Below, piece by piece: positions 7,395 to 15,357 of a stretch of DNA of 15,660 nt (position 1 is its first letter; the number at the start of each line of letters is the position of its first letter). The DNA comes from Clostridia bacterium. Lineage in GTDB: Bacteria; Bacillota; Sulfobacillia; SLMV01. Where the stretch lies: NCBI GenBank assembly GCA_007133365.1, contig SLMV01000197.1, positions 1 to 15,660 on the forward strand. The letters are read 5' to 3'. The notes under the pieces are model-generated. The model was given only the letters and a program-made list of their open reading frames with translations. It did no database searches and was not told the origin of the DNA. The position numbers and the translations under genes were made by a program.

Positions 7395-8024
7395 CTATCT
7401 TACATGATACGAAAGAAAGGACAGGCCAATACCAAGATCTTCATTTCTTATATACACTCCGGACGGTACGGTTAATTTAACCGGGGCAAAGTTCCATAAG
7501 CCCCGAACACCGGCCCGGATCAACCGGTCCGCCATCTCTTGCGCATCGGTATCGGGTACCGCAATAATACCGAGGCATACATTGTGTTGCAAAAGCAAAG
7601 CCGGCATGCGATCCGCATGTTGAACGGTAAACGGGCCGACCGGATGTCCCACCCTTTTTTCATCCTTATCCAGTAGAAGCACAACTTTAAATCCATATAG
7701 CGGAAAGTGGGCATATTGACTTAAGGCAGCCCCCAAGCGTCCGGCACCAAGGACCGCAGCATTTCGTAAGGTAGCATGCCCCAAGAGTTCGTCCAACGAC
7801 TCTTCCAGCTCGCTTACCTGATACCCGCGACTTGGCAATCCTCGGGCCGGTACATATGACAGATCCTTACGGACCTGAAACTCCTCAATCCCGGCCTCAA
7901 ATCCTAAAACCCGGGAGGCAATCGCGGTCTCCCCTTGCCCCATTTCACGATACCGTCTTAGAACCCGAAGATACCGCGGCAAACGCTCCAGTGTTGGTTT
8001 GGGTATTCTACCTGTTCCTGCCAT
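7395..8024 (-). CDS. rex: Redox-sensing transcriptional repressor Rex
   Basis: Rex is a dimeric DNA-binding repressor that senses the NADH/NAD+ ratio: NADH binding releases it from its operator and switches on fermentation and hydrogenase genes. The 209 residues match the family length. The N-terminal winged-helix domain (about 1-75) shows IPKPTLERLPRYLRVLRRY and VRKDLSY (51-57). The Rossmann domain has the dinucleotide motif GAGRLG (93-98), an acidic residue D119 after the second strand, IIAVPDTDAQEMADRLIRAG (153-172), and the family's WNFAPVKLTVP (177-187). The C-terminal EDLGIGLSFLSY segment is also typical. The wing region reads VPARGLPSRGY instead of the usual FGEFGKRGVGY-like sequence, so it is somewhat divergent. 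The gene starts 13 bases after hydA with GAAGGGTGAG upstream, so it is the last gene of the operon. A Rex box before the first gene implies autoregulation. Confidence 0.95.
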   Translation of the reverse strand: MAGTGRIPKPTLERLPRYLRVLRRYREMGQGETAIASRVLGFEAGIEEFQVRKDLSYVPARGLPSRGYQVSELEESLDELLGHATLRNAAVLGAGRLGAALSQYAHFPLYGFKVVLLLDKDEKRVGHPVGPFTVQHADRMPALLLQHNVCLGIIAVPDTDAQEMADRLIRAGVRGLWNFAPVKLTVPSGVYIRNEDLGIGLSFLSYHVR

Positions 8025-8037
8025 CTCGTCTCACCCT

Positions 8038-10050
8038 TCAATCAAGGCGCTTAGGAGTCCCGGACAAATGATCGCGAATCGTTTCCATCATTTCAGGAAC
8101 ACGTTCAAGCGTCACTCGGGCTTGAATCTCATCACCAATCATCACCGAAGGTCCACCTTGGCATTGTTCAAAACAGAAGGTGCCACGAACGTTGACCGCC
8201 TCGCCAAGCCCCTCGCTTTCGAGTTCTGATAATAATTGACTCAGCACGTCGTATGATCCTTGCAAATAGCAAAATGTTCCCACGCACACCTGAACTTCCA
8301 GCTGTTCACCGGGCTCTAGCGCAATCTCCTCACCGAGTATGCGCCGCCGAGACTGATAGGTGGTGTGAAGGGCGTCGTGTGCAGTCGGGCTCGCCGGCTC
8401 GCCCAACCAATTGTCATAAAGCGTTTGGAGGATTGGGTTTTCTCTGGACTTTCTTAACTGCGTCATTTTTTCACTGATATAGAGTCCGTGTGCACGCTGA
8501 GACTTAGTGTCCCTTCTCTCGGGCTGGGGCTGGCCCGCCCCGCCGGTACATCCTCCGGGACAAGCCATCACTTCAACGAGATCAACCGTGATTTCGCCCG
8601 TTTTGATTCGCTCGATCATTTGATGGGCCTGCTTTAAACCATGTACGACGGCCAAGCGGATCGTATTATCGCCCACGCTGATTCGAATCGGCTTAATCCC
8701 TTGATCGCCACGGACTTGTGGATAATCCACAACCGGCTTTTCTTCCCCGGCCAAATGATCGGCCACATGTCGGAGCACCGCCTCACTCACTCCGCCGCTG
8801 TTCCCGAACATAACACCCGCTCCCGTGCCAAAACCAAATGGGCTATCGAGCGCTTGCACCTCCAAGCGTCCGAGATCCAGTCCCACTTCTTTGAGCATCG
8901 CGGCCACCTCCTGGGTGGTCAAGACCAGATCAACATCCGTAACTTCATTATGGACAAATTCTGGCCGCTGCGCTTCCGCCTTTTTCGCCGTACAAGGCAT
9001 GATTGAAATGACATAAAGGTCGTTGGGATTGGCTTCAATCATATCGGCGTAGTATCGCTTGATCATGGACCCGAACATCTGCTGAGGGGATCGGCAACTC
9101 GACAAGCTTGACAGCATCTCCGGATGTCGATACTCGGCAAACTTCACCCAAGCCGGGCAACACGAGGTGAACATAGGGGCTGACTCTCCGGCCTGGCGCC
9201 GTTGGAGAAACTCCTGGGTTTCCTCGATGACGGTAAGATCGGCAGCCAAACTGGTGTCAAACACCTTATCGACACCTAAGATCTTTAGCGCCGCCACCAA
9301 CTTGCCTAACAAATTATCGCCGGCGGGCAATCCAAAGGCTTCGCCAATCGCGACCCGTACCGCGGGCGCGATTTGCACGATGACCGTCTTATTTTCGTCC
9401 GCGAGCGCTTCAAAAGCACGATCGGTTTCCGATTTTACGACGAGTGCACCGGTGGGGCAAACGGCCATGCACTGACCGCAGTTTACACACTCCACATCGC
9501 CCATTTCCTTCTCAAAAGCCGGTACCACCATCGCGTTTGACCCCCGGTTAATAAACCCTAAAGCGCCGACTTCTTGCACTTCTTCACACATTCGTACGCA
9601 ATCGCCACACAAGATGCATTTATTGGGGTTTCTGAGGATGGCTGCGTTGCTGTCATCAACCGGCATCGACATGTCGCGCTCTCCGAACCGGATCTCGTGG
9701 ACCCCAAGTTGAGTCGCCAACCTTTGCAACTGACAACCCCCACTTTTTTCACACGTGGTGCATTCGCGATCGTGATCGGCAAGCAGTAACTCGACCGCCA
9801 GCTTTCGGATGTCGCGTAATTCACGGGTATGGGTGCGAACCATCATCCCATCACGAGGCGCTGTCGAACAAGCGCCCACCACCCCCATGCCGTCAATGTC
9901 AACGACACACATCCGGCAACCACCATATACGCTAAGTTCCGAATGATAGCAAAACGTTGGCAGCTCGATCCCGGCCTTTCGGATTACCTCCAGTACGTTA
10001 CTTTCCTCTTCAAACGTTATGGGACGTCCGTTGATCGTGATTTCACCCAT
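8038..10050 (-). CDS. hydA: [FeFe] hydrogenase catalytic subunit HydA (NADH-linked, probably electron-bifurcating type)
   Basis: The 670-residue subunit makes or consumes H2 at an H-cluster in the cytoplasm. In order: an N-terminal [2Fe-2S] domain (C34, C45, C48, C61); a His-Cys3 [4Fe-4S] site (H93, C97, C100, C106); two ferredoxin clusters (C145/148/151/155 and C188/191/194/198); the H-cluster domain with TSCCPAW (295-301), MPCTAKKAE (351-359) and EVMACPGGCTGG (493-504); and a C-terminal thioredoxin-like [2Fe-2S] domain (C589, C594, C626, C630). All H-cluster ligands and the proton-relay cysteine C297 are present, so the enzyme should be active. The extra C-terminal domain and length match the trimeric Thermotoga/Acetobacterium enzymes, which couple NADH and reduced ferredoxin to H2. 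The start follows directly on hydB, with AAGGAGGTG inside the hydB end, so translation is coupled. Maturases HydE/F/G must be elsewhere. Confidence 0.97.
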   Translation of the reverse strand: MGEITINGRPITFEEESNVLEVIRKAGIELPTFCYHSELSVYGGCRMCVVDIDGMGVVGACSTAPRDGMMVRTHTRELRDIRKLAVELLLADHDRECTTCEKSGGCQLQRLATQLGVHEIRFGERDMSMPVDDSNAAILRNPNKCILCGDCVRMCEEVQEVGALGFINRGSNAMVVPAFEKEMGDVECVNCGQCMAVCPTGALVVKSETDRAFEALADENKTVIVQIAPAVRVAIGEAFGLPAGDNLLGKLVAALKILGVDKVFDTSLAADLTVIEETQEFLQRRQAGESAPMFTSCCPAWVKFAEYRHPEMLSSLSSCRSPQQMFGSMIKRYYADMIEANPNDLYVISIMPCTAKKAEAQRPEFVHNEVTDVDLVLTTQEVAAMLKEVGLDLGRLEVQALDSPFGFGTGAGVMFGNSGGVSEAVLRHVADHLAGEEKPVVDYPQVRGDQGIKPIRISVGDNTIRLAVVHGLKQAHQMIERIKTGEITVDLVEVMACPGGCTGGAGQPQPERRDTKSQRAHGLYISEKMTQLRKSRENPILQTLYDNWLGEPASPTAHDALHTTYQSRRRILGEEIALEPGEQLEVQVCVGTFCYLQGSYDVLSQLLSELESEGLGEAVNVRGTFCFEQCQGGPSVMIGDEIQARVTLERVPEMMETIRDHLSGTPKRLD

Positions 10051-11934
10051 TTACGACACCTCCTTGATGGCATCAAAGGGACACGTTTCGACGCAAGCAC
10101 CACACTTTAGGCAAACAAGTTCATCAATGGTGTAGGGTTTTCGAATCTCTCCGTGGATGCAGCTGGCCGGGCACACGCGCACGCACTTACTGCATCCCTT
10201 ACAAAGGGCGGGATCGATCCAGAAGCGCTTGAGCGCCTGGCAAACCCCGGCCGGGCAAGTCTTGTCGATCACATGCGCCTCATACTCATCATTGAAATAG
10301 GTTAGCGTCGTCAGGACGGGATTGGGCGCCGTCTTCCCCAAGCCGCAAAGTGATCCGGCCTGAATGAGGGGGGCGATTTCCCACAGACGCTGAAGGTCCG
10401 CCATCTCGCCTTGCCCTTGGACAATTCGCTCAAGAATTTCTAAGATCCGTCGAGTGCCCTCACGACAAAGGACACATTTACCGCAGGATTCTTCTTGGGC
10501 AAATTTCATAAAGAAGCGCGCCACTTCCACCATGCAGGTACTCGCACCCATGACCACAAGACCACCGGAACCTATCATGGCGCCAACACTGGCCAAGGAA
10601 TCGAAATCAAGCGGCAACGTCAGATGCTCGCTCGTCAAACACCCACCGGAGGGCCCCCCAATCTGAACCGCCTTAAATTCGCCCCCTTCTCGAATCCCAC
10701 CACCTATCTCGAAAACAATGATTTCGAGTGGAGTTCCCATTGGCACTTCGATCAATCCAGTATTGGCAATATCGCCCGTAATGGCAAACGTCTTGGTCCC
10801 AGGGCTATTATCCGTCCCGAGGGTCCGGTACGCATCGGCACCCATTGCCAAAATGCTTGGAATGCTGGCCAAGGTTTCAACGTTATTGATCAGGGTTGGA
10901 CATCCAAATAATCCGCTGTCGGAAGGATAGGGAGGTTTGGGTGTGGGCATGCCTCGCTGTCCTTCTATAGACGCCATAAGGGCCGTCTCCTCTCCGCAAA
11001 CAAAAGCTCCCGCTCCTTTGCTGATTCGAAGTTCGAAAGAAAAGTCACTCCCGAGAATATTCTTCCCAAGGATGCCTTGGGCACGGGCTGCTTCAATGGC
11101 TTGTCGAAGTCGCGCGATGGCCAAGGGGTACTCGGCACGGACATAAATAAGTCCTTCATCTGCTCCGACGGCAAAGGCGGCGATAACCATGCCTTCAATG
11201 AGGCGGTGAGGATCGCCTTCCATGATGCTTCGATCCATAAAGGCGCCGGGATCACCCTCATCTCCGTTACAAACGACGTATTTCTTTTCACCGACGGCTC
11301 GACGCGTGAAGTCCCACTTCATACCGGTGGGAAATCCGCCACCGCCACGACCTCGCATCCCCGATTCTTTAATCAGTTCACACACCGCTTCCGGGGTATA
11401 ATCAGCCAGAAGTTTTACGAGGCCGTAGTAGCCGCCCGATGCCACGTATTCTTCGATATCACCGGGATCAATGTGGCCACAATCTTTGAGGGTCACCCGG
11501 TTCTGCTTCTGATAGAACGGGATATCGCCCGCTTTAAGGTAGACGTCCTCGGTCTGGGGATGGTGATAGAGGTTGTGTTCAGGTGCACGCCCATCGCCTA
11601 CTAGGCACGCTTCGACGATGGTTGGGACATCCTCCGGTTTCACCTTGACCATCAGTTGATCACTAGGATCGATCCGCACCAACGGTCCCATCTGGCAAAA
11701 ACCGTGACATCCACTTTTCTTCAAGCCTACCCGACCGTTACATCCATCGTCCATCGTTTGAACATCGCCACTTAGTCCGTGTTTTTCTAATTCGCTTTCA
11801 AACTGGGCCATGACATCGAGAGAGCCGCTTGCCACGCATCCAGTGCCGGCACAAATGGAAACCCGTATCGGCTCCGACTCCTGCCGTTTTTCAAAGCGCT
11901 CCTTCATCTGCTCAAGCACCGCCACATTTACCAT
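10051..11934 (-). CDS. hydB: Hydrogenase flavoprotein subunit HydB (NuoF-like, NADH and FMN binding)
   Basis: The 627-residue subunit oxidises NADH on FMN and passes electrons to HydA; in related trimeric enzymes it holds the bifurcating site. It starts with a thioredoxin-like [2Fe-2S] domain (C28, C33, C76, C80). The NuoF core follows, with the FMN/NADH glycine-rich motif GRGGGGFPTG (195-204) and NGDEGDPGAFMDR (223-235). A SLBB-type segment comes next (about 385-440), then a [4Fe-4S] site formed by ESCGKCVLCREGT (482-494) and SLCGLG (528-533). Two C-terminal ferredoxin clusters close the chain (C578/581/584/588 and C608/611/614/618). Length and domain order match HydB rather than the shorter complex I NuoF. 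It begins six bases after hydC; GGAGAGGAGTG at the hydC end serves as ribosome site. C65 lies close to the N-terminal cluster and is not an obvious ligand. Confidence 0.97.
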   Translation of the reverse strand: MVNVAVLEQMKERFEKRQESEPIRVSICAGTGCVASGSLDVMAQFESELEKHGLSGDVQTMDDGCNGRVGLKKSGCHGFCQMGPLVRIDPSDQLMVKVKPEDVPTIVEACLVGDGRAPEHNLYHHPQTEDVYLKAGDIPFYQKQNRVTLKDCGHIDPGDIEEYVASGGYYGLVKLLADYTPEAVCELIKESGMRGRGGGGFPTGMKWDFTRRAVGEKKYVVCNGDEGDPGAFMDRSIMEGDPHRLIEGMVIAAFAVGADEGLIYVRAEYPLAIARLRQAIEAARAQGILGKNILGSDFSFELRISKGAGAFVCGEETALMASIEGQRGMPTPKPPYPSDSGLFGCPTLINNVETLASIPSILAMGADAYRTLGTDNSPGTKTFAITGDIANTGLIEVPMGTPLEIIVFEIGGGIREGGEFKAVQIGGPSGGCLTSEHLTLPLDFDSLASVGAMIGSGGLVVMGASTCMVEVARFFMKFAQEESCGKCVLCREGTRRILEILERIVQGQGEMADLQRLWEIAPLIQAGSLCGLGKTAPNPVLTTLTYFNDEYEAHVIDKTCPAGVCQALKRFWIDPALCKGCSKCVRVCPASCIHGEIRKPYTIDELVCLKCGACVETCPFDAIKEVS

Positions 11935-11940
11935 CGTTAT

Positions 11941-12447
11941 TCACTCCTCTCCCGACTGAAGCTCCGCCAATATTTCCGTCATTCGGTCCACACTGACCTC
12001 GCCGTAAACGGTCTCGTTGATAACAACCACCGGAGCCAAACCGCAAGCGCCCAAGCATGAAACCGTCTCGAGCGTAAAGAGTAGATCGTCCGTCGTCCGA
12101 TTGTCTTCACTGAGTCCCAGCCTTTTCTCAACGGCTTCAATGAGGGGATTTGATCCTCGTACGTGGCAAGCCGTTCCGTCGCACACCTGAATGACGTATT
12201 TCCCTTTCGGTTGGGTGGAAAACTGAGAATAAAACGTTGTGACACCGTACACGCGAGCCGGTGAAATCCCCAGGACTGTGGCCACGTAAGCGAGAATCTC
12301 CGTCGGCAAATAGCGATAAGCGTCTTGGATTTCTTGAAGTATGGGAATCAACGATCTCGGATTCCGTTCGTGCTTGTCGAGAATCTCATTGACCTGGGCA
12401 AACGTCCTCGATGTTGAGAGTTCCTCAGGCGCCATGTTTTTGGTCAT
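11941..12447 (-). CDS. hydC: Hydrogenase subunit HydC (NuoE-like [2Fe-2S] protein)
   Basis: The 168-residue subunit is a NuoE-type electron carrier that pairs with HydB. A helical N-terminal domain (about 10-75) includes LIPILQEIQDAYRYLP and ends in VYGVTTFYSQF, a family signature. The thioredoxin-like domain carries the four cluster ligands C89, C94, C131 and C135 within CDGTACHVRGS and CLGACGLAP. ATG 12447 is preferred over the upstream ATG at 12489 because AAAGGAGGG lies just before it; the longer frame would overlap the phosphatase end. It is the first gene of the catalytic block, 22 bases after the phosphatase stop codon, with an intervening hairpin and T-tract. Confidence 0.96.
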   Translation of the reverse strand: MTKNMAPEELSTSRTFAQVNEILDKHERNPRSLIPILQEIQDAYRYLPTEILAYVATVLGISPARVYGVTTFYSQFSTQPKGKYVIQVCDGTACHVRGSNPLIEAVEKRLGLSEDNRTTDDLLFTLETVSCLGACGLAPVVVINETVYGEVSVDRMTEILAELQSGEE

Positions 12448-12469
12448 TTTCGTCCCTCCTTTGGGTTGG

Positions 12470-13630
12470 TTAAAAATAGACCGTTTCAACGGTCTTCCCT
12501 TTTGCCTCCAAAACCCGACGAATCTTACCCACGACCTGCTGTTTCAGCGTCATGTCAAAGGGAAGTTCGGGATTTTGATGGGCGGGATTGATGGCCCGCC
12601 CTACGTGAAAACAAATATAATCGGCATAGCGAAGCATTCCCGTGAGTTCACCGGCCGGTGAACCCGGATCCCCGGGGCCACCTTTTAGGCGTTCTAACAC
12701 CTCACAGAGCGTCACAATGCCTTCTCCGACAAAATCAATGCCCTGAATGGTTCCTTTGGGCGGTTGTCCCGGCCTCATCTCATCCAGGGTCACGCTCACC
12801 TCGCGATTCAACTGACTTGCCACCAACTTGGCCGTCGTGCCCCCGCAAACCGCTGTGACGCCCGAAAAGCGATTGATTGAACGCGCAAACGCCTGGTCCA
12901 ACTCCCGATACCGGGGAGGACCCACCGCAACCAGCAAGCGACGTGGTTTTCGGACCTTGGCCACCCAAACGGTGGTATCATCGCCCGGACGGTTATCGTA
13001 TAAGTGGCGGCAATGGCCTAAAATTGTATCCGCTAAATCCTGAGCCGACATTTTCGGATCGATGACACGCTCTATATAGGCTTGTAATCCACTAGCTCCG
13101 AGTCCCAACCGCAATTTGCCTCCAATGCCGGCATGAATCACCCCATCACTGACGCTGATGAGAAAATCACCCTCCTGGACCCAGAAGTGGCCCTCCCGGA
13201 TGGTTTGCTCTCGAGGTCCCACCTGACGTTTCGTCCGCTCGATGGCAAAGGCCTTGGATCCCTGAAACATCATCATGGCGGGTGTATCAAATTCGGCCAC
13301 AAACGCCTGTCCGTCATGATCTATCTCCAGCGCAGAAAGGGTGGCATAGCCAATTTGCCGTACCTGGCACACCGGGAGCGTCTTTCCAATCGTCTCCATC
13401 ATGTCTTCGAGGCTGGCACCCGAGCGAAGCATCTCGGCTGCAATATTGGCGGTGAGCGTGGACAAAATGTTCGCCTTCACACCACTGCCGAGACCATCGG
13501 ATAAGACACAGATGAGGGAATCGCTGGTGCGCACCGTCCGCACGGTATCGCCGCACAATTCCTCGCCGTATTTCGCAACCTGTGCGACGCCATTTTCCAC
13601 AAATAGACTATGTGTCCGAGTGAGGCTCAT
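12470..13630 (-). CDS. SpoIIE/PP2C-family serine/threonine phosphatase linked to the sensory hydrogenase
   Basis: The N-terminal 225 residues form a PP2C/SpoIIE-type metal-dependent phosphatase domain that would remove phosphate from Ser/Thr of a partner protein. Metal-binding acidic motifs are visible: GD (27-28), LSDGLGSG (43-50), ISVSDGV (158-164) and GDDTTVWV (216-223). Residues 230 to 386 form an extension that I do not recognise; it contains GPPRYRELDQAF and GGTTAKLVA, and its function is unknown. No membrane segment or sensor domain is seen, so the input must come from another protein. The gene overlaps the upstream sensory hydrogenase gene by 23 bases in another frame, with AGGTGAT as ribosome site, so the two are translationally coupled. 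Phosphatases of this type recur beside PAS-containing [FeFe] hydrogenases in anaerobic Firmicutes. The target is not in the window: no anti-sigma factor or kinase gene is seen. Confidence 0.9.
   Translation of the reverse strand: MSLTRTHSLFVENGVAQVAKYGEELCGDTVRTVRTSDSLICVLSDGLGSGVKANILSTLTANIAAEMLRSGASLEDMMETIGKTLPVCQVRQIGYATLSALEIDHDGQAFVAEFDTPAMMMFQGSKAFAIERTKRQVGPREQTIREGHFWVQEGDFLISVSDGVIHAGIGGKLRLGLGASGLQAYIERVIDPKMSAQDLADTILGHCRHLYDNRPGDDTTVWVAKVRKPRRLLVAVGPPRYRELDQAFARSINRFSGVTAVCGGTTAKLVASQLNREVSVTLDEMRPGQPPKGTIQGIDFVGEGIVTLCEVLERLKGGPGDPGSPAGELTGMLRYADYICFHVGRAINPAHQNPELPFDMTLKQQVVGKIRRVLEAKGKTVETVYF
12471..12495 (-). terminator. Internal terminator-like hairpin between regulatory and catalytic genes
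   Basis: A perfect 8-bp stem, AGACCGTT (12478-12485) with AACGGTCT (12488-12495), is followed on the minus strand by ATTTTTAA, whose end is the phosphatase stop codon. The stem therefore lies inside the last codons of that gene. It looks like a moderate intrinsic terminator or attenuator in the middle of the operon. The stem has only four or five G-C pairs, so termination would be partial, and translating ribosomes could mask it. Confidence 0.5.
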
Positions 13631-15347
13631 TTTGGATCACCTGCATCAATTGGGTGAGCAAGGTTTTGGTCTCCGCGGTGGTCTCGCCCATCAAGCCAGC
13701 GATCTCCTGGGCAACGCGCATCTGTTTGTCGATAACTTCCTGGGCGCGAATGACCGACTCTTTCTGAAGCGTCTGAAGTTCACGCTTATGCTTTTCCTCT
13801 CGGGAAATATCAACGAAAATCCCGATCACTAAATCCTGTCCTTTGACGTGAAAAATGTATTGTTTGGTCTGAAGGTTATAAGACGGATAGTCGACGTCCA
13901 CAATTGCCATCGTTCGGGCTTGTAATACCTGACGAAAATACTTAGGATCGATGAGATATCCCAATTTTCGACCTTTCATCTGCTCCGTACGACAGTGAAA
14001 CATATGCTCCACCGCCGGGTTAATGCTCACGATGCGCAAATCCCGATCGGTTACGATGACGCCGTTGGGCATCTCGTGCATGATGACATTGGCCAACGAT
14101 TCGGCCCGTTTTCGCATGTGGGGGATGCACATTTCCACTTCCGCAGCACCTTGATAAACGGCGAAGGCCTTTTCACGACAAGAATCGTAACCACAGGCCC
14201 CGCAGTTTAAGTGGTCCTCGGGTTCTTCTTTTCCCATTTGTGACAAGATCAGCGCCAGTTGTTCTTCTCCCACTGGTTCCGAGAGTTGCCGCCGCGCTCG
14301 ATAGCGGCGTTTCATCTTGTTAGCATCAACCGTAATCGGCGCCTCCAACTCCTTTTGGGTCGTTTGATATTCATTGAGCACACGGTTTTGCCGGTCGGTT
14401 CGAGACCGCTCATCAAGATCCATAAACGGTCCTCCGATACACCCAGATTCACAGGCAAGCAGCTCGACGATCGCTGCCTGATCACCTTGGGATGCCCCCT
14501 CTTCTAGAAACGCCATGCATCGTTCAATCCCGCTGATGAGTCGGACGTCGCCGCTTAGAAGTCCCATCATGGACACATCGACATCAGCAGTCCGAAGCAA
14601 TCCTCCTTCAAGGGGGAAAAGCCGCGCAACGGGATTTGCCAGAGTTCGAGGGGCGGGGGCACTGGAATCACCAGGCATCGCAACATCATATTTTTCACCC
14701 AACGCTTTTAGTTCGGAGAAAGTAAGGGCGGCATCCACGGCGCCATGATGAGTCTCGAGTGCCAATTCATCTTTTTTCGCCACACAAGGCCCAATGAAAA
14801 CAACCCGAACCGCCCCGGCAAATTGTTGTTTAAGCAACCGCCCGTGGGCAATCATCGGAGAGACGACGTCGGCAAGGAGTTCAATGGCTTGGGGATAGTG
14901 TTTTTCCACCAGGGAAACAACGGCCGGACAACTGCTTGTAATTAGCGGAAAGGGCCCATTCGCCTGTCTTCGGATCTCCCGTTCTTTTACATGTTCGTGA
15001 GCAACCTGACTGGCGACAACGGCGGTCTCTTGTACGTCGTAAAATCCCAAATCGCGAAGCGCAGCGGCTAGGCCGTTAAACTGACCCGGCCAAATGGCCG
15101 CAAAAGATGGCGCCAGACTTACAACAACGGGGTAACCGCTTTGCAGAAAATCTTCCACCCGCTCGAGATGGGATGCTGCCTGCTTCGCTTCCTGCGGACA
15201 AACATTTAAACAGGCACCATCGTAAATGCATCGCTCATCCCATACCTCGGCATGCCCGTCGGCTACTCGAATGGCCTTGATGGGACAATGCCTTACACAC
15301 TTGTAACAATCCCGACACCGCGCATCACTCGTGACGATGACACCCAT
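13608..15347 (-). CDS. PAS-containing [FeFe]-hydrogenase-like protein, probable sensor (group C-like)
   Basis: The 579-residue protein combines redox modules with a signalling domain. ATG 15347 is chosen for the upstream GGTGGAGA; the 57 extra residues of the longer frame would overlap the preceding gene and look non-native. Two N-terminal clusters come first: CRDCYKCVRHCP (C11/14/17/21), then CIYDGACLNVCP (C40, D43, C46, C50), where Asp replaces one Cys. The H-cluster domain has TSSCPA (137-142), GPCVAKKDE (186-194) and CESGCIGGP (299-307); ligands C140, C188, C299 and C303 are all kept. The proton-relay Cys is Ser139, and Met of the usual MPC is Gly. An Fe-S domain (C382, C385, C390, C407), a PAS domain (about 415-515) and a helical tail follow. 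These changes and the PAS domain argue for H2 or redox sensing, not turnover. There is no kinase domain; the overlapping phosphatase gene is the obvious output candidate. Confidence 0.92.
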   Translation of the reverse strand: MGVIVTSDARCRDCYKCVRHCPIKAIRVADGHAEVWDERCIYDGACLNVCPQEAKQAASHLERVEDFLQSGYPVVVSLAPSFAAIWPGQFNGLAAALRDLGFYDVQETAVVASQVAHEHVKEREIRRQANGPFPLITSSCPAVVSLVEKHYPQAIELLADVVSPMIAHGRLLKQQFAGAVRVVFIGPCVAKKDELALETHHGAVDAALTFSELKALGEKYDVAMPGDSSAPAPRTLANPVARLFPLEGGLLRTADVDVSMMGLLSGDVRLISGIERCMAFLEEGASQGDQAAIVELLACESGCIGGPFMDLDERSRTDRQNRVLNEYQTTQKELEAPITVDANKMKRRYRARRQLSEPVGEEQLALILSQMGKEEPEDHLNCGACGYDSCREKAFAVYQGAAEVEMCIPHMRKRAESLANVIMHEMPNGVIVTDRDLRIVSINPAVEHMFHCRTEQMKGRKLGYLIDPKYFRQVLQARTMAIVDVDYPSYNLQTKQYIFHVKGQDLVIGIFVDISREEKHKRELQTLQKESVIRAQEVIDKQMRVAQEIAGLMGETTAETKTLLTQLMQVIQNEPHSDT

Positions 15348-15357
15348 TTCTCTCCAC

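Noticed and set aside
11077..11604. Plus-strand frame of 175 codons antisense to hydB
   Set aside because: Opposite strand of a gene with a full set of family motifs; no independent support.
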